In this document: positions 16,031 through 23,643 of the stretch, piece after piece | How the letters are laid out: each line of letters opens with the position of its first letter | Position numbering within the stretch: position 1 is the stretch's first letter | From: Bog-375 sp049587755 | GTDB taxonomy: Bacteria > Acidobacteriota > Terriglobia > Bryobacterales > Bryobacteraceae | DNA length: 64,000 nucleotides | Assembly: GCA_049587755.1 (NCBI GenBank) | Contig: JBAVEN010000014.1 | Location: forward strand, 1 to 64,000 | Reading direction: 5' to 3' | The notes under the pieces: model-generated | Database searches by the model: none | Seen by the model: the letters and a program-made list of their open reading frames with translations, nothing else | What the model was told of the DNA's origin: nothing | Position numbers and translations under genes: made by a program

Positions 16031-17632
16031 ATGTCCGATTTCTCGGCAAGTGGCGCCGGTCGGCGGAAAGACCCAATCACACTCTTGCACGAAAGCGAAA
16101 AGATGGTTATGGCCCTGCTCGAGTCGGCTTCGCAGGCGATTCTGAGCATCGACCGCAATGGCCGCATTGTGTTGGCTAACCCGAAGACCGAAGAAATGTT
16201 CGGTTATAGCCGGGAGGAGCTGCTGGGCGCGCGGATCGAGATTCTGCTTCCCGAGTCCCAGCGCCGTGCTCACTCACGGGAACGCGAAGACTACTTCACG
16301 CATCCACACGTCCGGCCGATGGGCATTGGAATGGAACTCGCCGGCCGGCGCAAGAACGGAGCCGTGTTTCCGGTCGAGATCAGCCTCAGCTACGTCGAAA
16401 CCACCGAGGGCCTGTTTGCGATTGCCTTCGTAAACGACATCAGCGACCGCAAGCGCCTCGAAGACCAACTCCTGCAAGCGCAGAAGATGGAAGCAGTCGG
16501 CAGGCTCGCCGGCGGCGTGGCGCACGATTTTAACAATATGCTGACCGTGATCAGCGGCTACAATCGCATGATCCTCGATGAGCTCTCGCCGCTCGATCCG
16601 GTGCGCGGCTGCGCCGAAGAGGTGCTCAAGGCGGCGGACCGCGCCGCGGCGCTCACCAAGCAACTATTGGCGTTCAGCCGCCGCCAAGTCATGCAGCCCT
16701 GTGTGATGAATGTGAACGCGGCGATTGTGCCGACCGAGAAGATGTTGCGCCGGCTGATCGGCGAAGACGTCGAGTTAGTTCTCAGCCTGCCCGGGGACGT
16801 GGGCAACATCAAGGCGGACCCGAACCACATCCAGCACGCGGTCGTCAATCTGGCGCTGAATGCACGCGATGCGATGCCCAACGGAGGCCGTATCACCGTG
16901 GAAACCGCCAACGTCCGCCTGGATGAAACATACGCGCGGACGCACCTGGGAGTAAAACCCGGCGATTTTGTCATGGTGGCCGTCAGCGACACCGGCCACG
17001 GCATGAATGCCGAGACCCGCCGGCGCCTCTTCGAGCCGTTTTTCACCACCAAGGAAACGGGCAAGGGCACTGGCTTGGGACTCGCCACCGTGTACGGCGT
17101 GGTCAAGCAACTCGGCGGCGATATCTGGGTGTATAGCGAGCCCGGCCAGGGCACCACCTTCAAGCTCTATTTCCCGCGGGTCGCCGAGACTGCGGATGCA
17201 CCGTTGCCCAGTCCTGTAGAGTCGGATCAAGCGCCCTCTACCGAGACCATTCTGGTGGTGGAAGACGAACAGGCGGTGCGCGATCTCACTGTGAAAATGC
17301 TGCAGAAGCTAGGGCACACCGTTCTTGCCGCGGCCGATGGCGCCGAGGCCCTCGCCATTGCCAAGTCCTACGCTGGTCCCATCGCTCTCCTGCTGACCGA
17401 CGTGGTGATGCCAAACATGAGCGGCCGCCAGGTGGCCGACCATCTGCTCAAACTCAGGCCCGATTTGAAAGTGCTCTACCTGTCCGGCTACACCGACCAT
17501 ACCGTGGTTCACCATGGCGTGCTGGAGGACGGCGTCGAATTCCTACCCAAGCCATTCAGCCGGGAAGCGCTGGCGAAAAAGATTCGTGAAGTGTTGACGC
17601 CCCCTCCGCCTGGCGCCGCACCCCACGTCTGA
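16031..17632 (+). CDS. PAS hybrid sensor histidine kinase
   Basis: A 533-residue soluble kinase. A PAS domain (about 25-140: ILSIDRNGRIVLANPKTEEMFGY cut to its core) precedes a HisKA domain with His165 in GGVAHDFNNML. The HATPase domain has NLALNARDAM (N box), VSDTGHGM, FEPFFTTKETGKGTGLGLA. A C-terminal receiver (about 412-530) has VVEDEQ, phosphoacceptor Asp in LLTDVVMPNMSG and LPKPFS. No membrane segments, so it senses a cytoplasmic signal, perhaps through PAS. It lacks an Hpt domain; a partner such as the single-domain regulators at 12724 or 18055 is possible. AAAGGGGGG precedes the ATG at 16031. Confidence 0.93.
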   Translation: MSDFSASGAGRRKDPITLLHESEKMVMALLESASQAILSIDRNGRIVLANPKTEEMFGYSREELLGARIEILLPESQRRAHSREREDYFTHPHVRPMGIGMELAGRRKNGAVFPVEISLSYVETTEGLFAIAFVNDISDRKRLEDQLLQAQKMEAVGRLAGGVAHDFNNMLTVISGYNRMILDELSPLDPVRGCAEEVLKAADRAAALTKQLLAFSRRQVMQPCVMNVNAAIVPTEKMLRRLIGEDVELVLSLPGDVGNIKADPNHIQHAVVNLALNARDAMPNGGRITVETANVRLDETYARTHLGVKPGDFVMVAVSDTGHGMNAETRRRLFEPFFTTKETGKGTGLGLATVYGVVKQLGGDIWVYSEPGQGTTFKLYFPRVAETADAPLPSPVESDQAPSTETILVVEDEQAVRDLTVKMLQKLGHTVLAAADGAEALAIAKSYAGPIALLLTDVVMPNMSGRQVADHLLKLRPDLKVLYLSGYTDHTVVHHGVLEDGVEFLPKPFSREALAKKIREVLTPPPPGAAPHV

Positions 17633-17676
17633 TCGCCCGCCTTCTCGACGTGTCTTGCAATTGCTGTCGTAGCGCC

Positions 17677-17692
17677 GGCGGTCTTTGCCGCC
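17677..17692. terminator. Hairpin between convergent kinase and VOC genes
   Basis: GGCGG and CCGCC enclose a 6-base loop, 45 bases after the kinase stop and 10 bases after the VOC stop. No long T-run follows on either strand, so it is a weak candidate. Confidence 0.35.
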
Positions 17693-17701
17693 AGTGCTTC
17701 T

Positions 17702-18058
17702 TCACTTCTGTGTGCCGCCCAATGCCGATGGATGCTTCGGTTGATAGAGCCCGATTTCGCCTCCGCCGGGAAGCCGTATTCTGCTGACCGACCCCCACTG
17801 TGCCTCTTGCACTGCCGAACACCGGACTCCCTTCTGCGTTAGCTCCGATATCTCGCGGTTCAGATCGTCGCACATGAAGTAGAGTTCGTGCCGGCCGCTT
17901 TCTTCGGCGGGATGAACCGCCACTTCTGCCGGAGGCAGCGCGAAGATCAGCCATCCCCGGCCGGCGTCCACGGACGGGAATCCGAGTACTTCGCGCAAGA
18001 ACGCGCGATCCGCCGTAGCATCCTTGCTGTACACAATTACATGGGCACCGAAAATCAT
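17702..18058 (-). CDS. VOC-superfamily (glyoxalase/bleomycin-resistance-like) protein
   Basis: A 118-residue protein with one VOC module: AHVIVYSKDATADRAFLREV, AEVAVHPAEES, HELYFMCDDLNREISELTQK and RLPGGGEIGLYQPKH. His and Glu at the expected metal positions are present. Such proteins are dioxygenases, isomerases or drug-binding proteins; the substrate cannot be assigned. Its ATG overlaps the stop of the response regulator gene (ATGA). Confidence 0.82.
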   Translation of the reverse strand: MIFGAHVIVYSKDATADRAFLREVLGFPSVDAGRGWLIFALPPAEVAVHPAEESGRHELYFMCDDLNREISELTQKGVRCSAVQEAQWGSVSRIRLPGGGEIGLYQPKHPSALGGTQK

Positions 18059-18435
18059 GAGGCTCGCTCTGTTTCATCAACGGACGGCGGCAGCAGGTTG
18101 CCCACAATTGAACACAGGTCCGCCAGCCGGAATGGTTTGGCGATGAACGCGGCGCGCTTGGGGATTGCCTCGGCGGCGATGTACCCCGACATCATGAGAA
18201 CGGCAGTGTTGGGGCAGATCCTGGTGATCCTTCTGACCAGCTCCGGCCCGCACATTCCGGGCATGATGACATCGGATACCACCAGATCGAAACACGGCAT
18301 GGCTTGAGCGAGCTCTAACGCTTGCGCGGGGTCGGCTGCCGCGTGGACCTCATAACCCCGGGCCGACAGCGCATTGGCCACCAAGCCGAGGACGGCAGGT
18401 TCGTCGTCAATGACAAGTACTTTTGTTGGCGGCGT
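18055..18435 (-). CDS. Single-domain response regulator, apparent ACG start
   Basis: A receiver domain of about 126 residues: KVLVIDDEPAVLGLVANALS, phosphoacceptor Asp in LVVSDVIMPGM, MMSGY and IAKPFRLADL. No ATG, GTG or TTG lies in frame before the essential DDEP; the first GTG (18384) falls inside the domain after it. An ACG at 18435-18433 lies 5 bases after GGAGG (within GGAGGGG) and would give the peptide PPTKVLVIDDEP, so it is either a real ACG start or an ATG lost by mutation. A TATATT box lies about 30 bases upstream. The stop is coupled to the VOC gene. Confidence 0.6.
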   Translation of the reverse strand, partial: TPPTKVLVIDDEPAVLGLVANALSARGYEVHAAADPAQALELAQAMPCFDLVVSDVIMPGMCGPELVRRITRICPNTAVLMMSGYIAAEAIPKRAAFIAKPFRLADLCSIVGNLLPPSVDETERAS

Positions 18436-18560
18436 ATGCCCCTCCGGTACGCCAGACGTACAACCAATATAAACCCGAACGACGCGGCCAAACCCTGGTG
18501 GAGGCGCGTACTGAACTGTAGCGCTTACGTTTCAGCCTGCCCCTCCGGATCTTGCGGCGA

Positions 18561-20285
18561 TTACACCACGCTGGCCAGCAGCTTCGCGCCGTCCGGCACG
18601 CCCAGTCCCGAGCAGGCGTCCCAACCAGGGCCGGCCGTGTACAACCCTTTTAGCTTCCCGTAAATGTCGTTATTCCCCGCGGTGATATCGCGGAAGGCCA
18701 CGGCTGCGGAGCCGTACAACAGCGGGTTCAGGAAGCCGGCTGTAGTGCCCGGCGTCTTTTGCGCCAGGCTTTGGTTGATGAGCGCGATCAGGCCCGCCAT
18801 CAGCGGCGCCACCGCGCTGGTGCCTCCGATCACCTGTTGCGACCCCGCCAGGAAGATCTGGTATCCGGTCTCGGGATCCGCGTTGCCGGCCAGGTCCGGC
18901 AAGCCGCGTCCGGCGCTTCCGTTGGGTGCTTTGGGCACTTTGACGCTGGCCTGGTAGGAAGGTAGCGCAAACAGATTGCTCACCCCGCCTCCGCCTGCGC
19001 CGGCTTTCTGGCCTTCGTTCCAGACCACCTCGCTCGCGATCGCTCCATTCGCAACGGACAGTTTGGTGCCTCCGCAGGCCAGCGAAAACGGGCTCGACGA
19101 AGGGAAGTCGGCATGCGGCTTGCCGTCCCACTCCTTCAGCGTCATGTCGGGCGAACCGTCATCACCTGCCGCGCAGCAAATCGTTACGCCCAATTGTGCC
19201 GCGTCCTGGATCGCCTGGTTCAAACCCTCGGTGAATTGCTGATCTACTTGTCCATCCGGATCCTCCGGCCCTCCCCAACTGATCGAAATCACGCTTGGCT
19301 TGTGCACCGTGTCGTGTACCGCCTGATTCACCGCGTCAATAAAGCCATCCGTCGTGTTAGGCGCAAAGTAAACCGCGATGGCCGCCCCGGGCGCGACGGC
19401 TCCAGCCACCTCGATGTCCAGCGTTACTTCACCATCCGAATCTGGATCGGGGCCAGGCACGTTTGCACCGCCATCCACGCTCACCGCCACCACAGTGGGC
19501 ACGGCGATCCCCAAGCCCTTGAAGTAAGCTGCCAGATCGGAGGCCTGATACCCGGCGCCGGTCGGCTTCCCGGAACTGTCCGTGTCATTGAGTTCGATCA
19601 GGGCGATCGACTGCCCTTGGCCGGTTAGTCCCGCCGGGAAGTTATAAAGCGCCGCCACCTGCGGCGCTGTGACACTCGGGTCCGCCGCCTTCTTGCTTTT
19701 CGCGGGCGCGGCCTTTCCTCCGGCGGGCTTTCCGGTCGGCCTCTTTGCCTTTGCGGTCTTCAGCACTGCGGAGGGGCCAGCGCCGCGCCAGCGGGAGTGC
19801 CGCTTCGCCACCGGCCGGTTATCAAGCCCGTGCACGCCCACGATGATATCCTGCAAGTCTTTCGGAATATAGATGGAGCCCGTGCGGCCGCGATAAAGCA
19901 AGCCGCCGGTCTTTGCGTAGTGCCGCAGTTCCACGCCGAATGCTTCGCCAATGCTGGCGGCGGAGCCTTTCAGCCGGATGGTTCGCTGCGCGGAGTTTGC
20001 TGCCGCAACTGCCAAACCGTGATCGTGCGCGAATGCCTCCACCTTCGCGAGATCCGCGGGGTCCGCACCGTAGCGTGCGGCGAATTCCTCGCGGCTCAGC
20101 CTTTGGCGTTCGCCAGGCTTTTGCGCGCCTATCCTCATCAGTTCCTCCGGAGATGTCTGGGCACGGCCACGAATCCGAACTGTTACCTCGATCAGGCTGC
20201 CGGCGTCCACAGTTTTGCCGGCCTTCGCGCCCACCATTGCTTTGCGCTCGCTTCCCGGCAGCTTAATGCGTGGTTTTGTCGCCAT
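18561..20285 (-). CDS. S53-family serine-carboxyl peptidase (sedolisin/kumamolisin)
   Basis: A 574-residue acid protease precursor. The N-terminal activation domain spans about 1-170 (SREEFAARYGADPADLAKVE, the prodomain pattern), then a lysine/alanine-rich linker (175-200), then the catalytic domain. Catalytic Glu and Asp lie in GEVTLDIEVAGAVAPGA, the oxyanion Asp near CCAAGDDGS, and the Ser in IGGTSAVAPLMAGLIAL. The calcium site is in FRDITAGNNDIYG and GWDACSGLG. There is no obvious signal peptide, as in several bacterial homologues. AGTAGGAGG precedes the ATG. It probably degrades protein outside the cell at low pH. Confidence 0.92.
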   Translation of the reverse strand: MATKPRIKLPGSERKAMVGAKAGKTVDAGSLIEVTVRIRGRAQTSPEELMRIGAQKPGERQRLSREEFAARYGADPADLAKVEAFAHDHGLAVAAANSAQRTIRLKGSAASIGEAFGVELRHYAKTGGLLYRGRTGSIYIPKDLQDIIVGVHGLDNRPVAKRHSRWRGAGPSAVLKTAKAKRPTGKPAGGKAAPAKSKKAADPSVTAPQVAALYNFPAGLTGQGQSIALIELNDTDSSGKPTGAGYQASDLAAYFKGLGIAVPTVVAVSVDGGANVPGPDPDSDGEVTLDIEVAGAVAPGAAIAVYFAPNTTDGFIDAVNQAVHDTVHKPSVISISWGGPEDPDGQVDQQFTEGLNQAIQDAAQLGVTICCAAGDDGSPDMTLKEWDGKPHADFPSSSPFSLACGGTKLSVANGAIASEVVWNEGQKAGAGGGGVSNLFALPSYQASVKVPKAPNGSAGRGLPDLAGNADPETGYQIFLAGSQQVIGGTSAVAPLMAGLIALINQSLAQKTPGTTAGFLNPLLYGSAAVAFRDITAGNNDIYGKLKGLYTAGPGWDACSGLGVPDGAKLLASVV

Positions 20286-20415
20286 ATGAGAGTCCTCCTA
20301 CTCCCTTTAAGTGATGATCGAATCAATTCTATATCACTCGGGGCCAGTCCCCCCGTCAGCCGGATGTTACTTTTATGGACTGGCCGGAACCAGCCGCGCC
20401 CTGGCGTGCCTGCCC

Positions 20416-23400
20416 TCAGCCGCCAGTCGCCGGGCACAGGTCGTGAAAGAAAGGGCACGCGTGGCAGTGATCTCCCTCGTTCAAGGGGAAGTGCAAGCTG
20501 CTCTGCGCCTCTTGAAACTCGCGCACGACCTGACCGGGCGATTCGATCAGCGACGGCGCCAGGTCGATCTCCACCGCCGTGTTGGGACGGAGGAAATACA
20601 CGAAAGCGCGATCCGCGGCCCGGCTGGCCAATTGTTCCACGGCCATGGCGTACAGCCGAAGCTGCAACCCATGCTCGCGCGCGCGGCGGTGCGCTTCCGC
20701 CGGGTTGACGGCGTCAGTCTTGTAGTCCACAATCACCAGTTCCACCCCATCTTCGAACCACAGGTCCACTTGGCCGCGGATCACCAGGTCGTTTACAGCC
20801 ATCAGGAAACCGAACTCGCGCTCGAGACGGGTCGCCGCAGCGGCGCGCCGGCCGAGAGAGCTGTTGCGGAAATTACCGGCCAGACGCAGCGCTTCGTCGT
20901 CGGCATCGGCAATCGTGGCGCCGTTGAGTAACTGATGTACCTGCGTACCAAGCTCACTGGCCGACAGCCCCTCCTCTTCGCCCGGTCCGGCGACGCGCCG
21001 CGAACGGCCGTCGAAACCGAGATAGTGGCCCAGATAGTAACGTCGCGGACACCGTGCAAACTCCGCCAGCGCGGTAACGGTCGCGTTGCTGTCTTGCTGC
21101 TCGGTCACCAGCGGCGCGTCCAGCCAGGTGGGCCCGGCAGCCGCTGCTCCGGAGCTCCGTGCCGCGGGAGCGCACGTGAGCAACTCCGGCGTGCGGTCTG
21201 CCACCAGCAGCCGCAACTTCCATGCGTTGCCTTCCGCCGCGCTGTAGTCAATCACCCTGTCACCCGTTTGCGTCAGCGGCAAATTCAGGCTCTCCGACAC
21301 CAGCTTCGCCCAGTTCTCGAGCTTCTTGCCGGTTCCGGAAAACGTCAGCGCCAGGTGCTGCTCGGCGCGCGTCATGGCCACATACAGCAAGCGGTTGCTC
21401 TCTTCTTCCTCGCGCTGTTTGCGTTCCTCCCGAATGGCATGCTGGAAAACATCATCCTTATCGGCGCCATCCGCCGGGTTGCGCCAGCGCGCGCCAAGAC
21501 CGAACCGGGGCGAAAACGCCACCGCCGCCGGCCCGCTCGCGACCCCCTTCTGCAATGCCGCCACGAATACGATGGGAAACTCCAATCCCTTGGCGGAATG
21601 GACGGTGAGGACTTGCACCGCGTCGCCGGAATCGTCGGGCGGGGCGTCCGGTTCGCGCAGGTCGGAATCGCGCTGCACTTCCAGGTCGGCAACGAACTGG
21701 TCGAGCGATTTGCCCTTCGCCGCCGCGCGCGCCTGCGCCAGCAGCTTGTCGATATTGGCCGCGCCGCGCGCGCCATTGGAAGGCCAGTAGCCGCAATCGT
21801 CGATAGCGTCCGCTAGCAGGCGGTCGAAGCCAACACTCTCGCGCAGCAGCCGCCACCGGCGCAGGCGCTCGCGAAAATGCGTCAGCGCGCGGAAATCGTC
21901 GGCATCGAATTCGGATTCCGTTTCCGCGCCCAGGCGTGCCAGCGCGGAGCTCAAATTCTCCGCCAGCAGGCGCAGCGCCAGCAGGGCCTCATCGGAAACC
22001 GCCACCAGCGGCGAGCGCAACACCACCGCCAGGCTGACTTCATCGCGTGGGTTGGCGATCACGCGCAGCAGATGCACCAGGTCGTTGACCTCCCGCGTGT
22101 CGTAGAAGCCTTTGCCGCGGTTCACCAGGTAAGGGACGCCGGCTTCCTCCAAGGCGAGCGCGAATTGCGGAATCACATCCGTGTTGCGCACCAACAAGGC
22201 GATATCCTTGCAAGTGAACTCAGGCGATTCATCGAGCAACTCCACCACGCGGCGCGCTACCCAGCGAGCCTCCATCTCCAGCGCCGCCGCTGTGTCGTCC
22301 GCCGCCGCGCAAATCGCCTCCACCGCCACGCCGCGCGGCGATGCAAACTTGCGCCGCGCCACCAGCGTTCGAGCTTCGATGCCGGGCACGCCGGCGGTAA
22401 TCGCTTCGACCGCGCGCAGAATCTGCGGCCGGCTGCGAAAATTATCTTCCAGCAGAACCAGCTTGCTCCCGGTAGCTTCGACTTCGTCGCGGTAATGCGC
22501 GAAGCCGGCCGGCCCCGCATGGCGAAAACCGAAGATCGATTGGTTGACGTCGCCCACTGCGTAAAAACGGCCGGGCGATCGCACCAGCTCGAGCAGCCGC
22601 GCCTGTTGCGGATTGGTGTCCTGAAATTCGTCCATCAGGATGTAGTCGAACTGCGCTTTCAATCGCGCGCGCGCTTCCCCATGGCGTTCGAGAAAGCGCA
22701 CCGCGGACTCCTCCAGGTCGGCGAAATCGAGCTGCCCAGTGCTTTGTTTGCGCTCGCGATAGATCCGGTCGAACCGCCGCAGAATGTCGAACAGGGTGCG
22801 GCGCTCGTGGCGGTACAGCTCGGCAATCAGCGTGTAAGTCAGCTCCCTGGCCTGTTCCTTCAGTCTCCTCACCAGCTCATAGGCTGTGGTGCTTCTCTTC
22901 GACTTCTGCAAATTCGCAGGAAACGCGTCGAGCGCCTCCAAGGCGTCGAGCGGTCCAGCCGCGTGAACGATGCGCTCCGCGCCTTCGCGAACTTCGGCCA
23001 GATGCTGTTTCTGTGCGAAGCTCCAGTTGCTGGCGGGATCGGCTACCAGTGCCGCGGCGGTGGCGGCGAAATCGGCCATCCCGGTCCCAGCCGGCTCGGC
23101 AAAGCCGGCAAGGTCTTCCACCCCCTTGCCTGCCGAGCGCATCGCATCGTAGGCCGAAAGCAGCGCCTCCTCGAAATCCACCGCGGAGAGGCCACGAATC
23201 AGCGCGCGCACCGCCGCCGGTTGTTCCTCGAAAAGCTCCTCGACGGCGGCGACGACGCATTCCTGCTGGAGTCGCCAGGATTCGTTGGCATCGGTCACGG
23301 CGAATTCCGGATCGACCGCGGCCAAAACCGCGTTCTCCTTCAACAGCCGTGCGCAGAACCCGTGCACCGTGGACACCCATGCCCGCTCGAGGCGGCCGCG

Positions 23401-23643
23401 GATCTCCCGGCTTTCGCAAAACGCCTCGGCCAGCTTGGCGCGCATGTTGGTGGCGGCCTTTTCGGTGAAGGTGATGGCGAGGATGCGCTGCGGGCTCGCG
23501 CCGGCTGCCACCAGTTGGCGGAAATGTTCCACCAGCACCGTAGTCTTGCCGGAGCCGGGACCGGCCACCACGCAGGTATCGAGCGGCGGCCCGCCGGCAT
23601 CCGTCGCCGCGCGCTGGGCGGGCGTGAACTCCACGTCTGTCAT
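20416..23643 (-). CDS. AddA-like UvrD helicase-nuclease
   Basis: A 1075-residue recombination/repair enzyme. The UvrD-type motor has Walker A VAGPGSGKTTVLVEH (29-36), ILAITFTEKAATNMRAKL, Walker B YILMDEFQDTNPQQ and VLTVHSAKGLEFPIVFV. The C-terminal PD-(D/E)XK nuclease has VELVIVDYKTD and QLRLYAMA. Cysteines in EFARCPRRYY and HCHACPFFHDLC suggest an iron-sulphur cluster, which classical AddA lacks. The ATG at 23643 overlaps the addB-like stop (ATGA). Together the two process double-strand ends for RecA. An in-frame extension to 23799 reads the other gene out of phase and was not used. Confidence 0.9.
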   Translation of the reverse strand: MTDVEFTPAQRAATDAGGPPLDTCVVAGPGSGKTTVLVEHFRQLVAAGASPQRILAITFTEKAATNMRAKLAEAFCESREIRGRLERAWVSTVHGFCARLLKENAVLAAVDPEFAVTDANESWRLQQECVVAAVEELFEEQPAAVRALIRGLSAVDFEEALLSAYDAMRSAGKGVEDLAGFAEPAGTGMADFAATAAALVADPASNWSFAQKQHLAEVREGAERIVHAAGPLDALEALDAFPANLQKSKRSTTAYELVRRLKEQARELTYTLIAELYRHERRTLFDILRRFDRIYRERKQSTGQLDFADLEESAVRFLERHGEARARLKAQFDYILMDEFQDTNPQQARLLELVRSPGRFYAVGDVNQSIFGFRHAGPAGFAHYRDEVEATGSKLVLLEDNFRSRPQILRAVEAITAGVPGIEARTLVARRKFASPRGVAVEAICAAADDTAAALEMEARWVARRVVELLDESPEFTCKDIALLVRNTDVIPQFALALEEAGVPYLVNRGKGFYDTREVNDLVHLLRVIANPRDEVSLAVVLRSPLVAVSDEALLALRLLAENLSSALARLGAETESEFDADDFRALTHFRERLRRWRLLRESVGFDRLLADAIDDCGYWPSNGARGAANIDKLLAQARAAAKGKSLDQFVADLEVQRDSDLREPDAPPDDSGDAVQVLTVHSAKGLEFPIVFVAALQKGVASGPAAVAFSPRFGLGARWRNPADGADKDDVFQHAIREERKQREEEESNRLLYVAMTRAEQHLALTFSGTGKKLENWAKLVSESLNLPLTQTGDRVIDYSAAEGNAWKLRLLVADRTPELLTCAPAARSSGAAAAGPTWLDAPLVTEQQDSNATVTALAEFARCPRRYYLGHYLGFDGRSRRVAGPGEEEGLSASELGTQVHQLLNGATIADADDEALRLAGNFRNSSLGRRAAAATRLEREFGFLMAVNDLVIRGQVDLWFEDGVELVIVDYKTDAVNPAEAHRRAREHGLQLRLYAMAVEQLASRAADRAFVYFLRPNTAVEIDLAPSLIESPGQVVREFQEAQSSLHFPLNEGDHCHACPFFHDLCPATGG

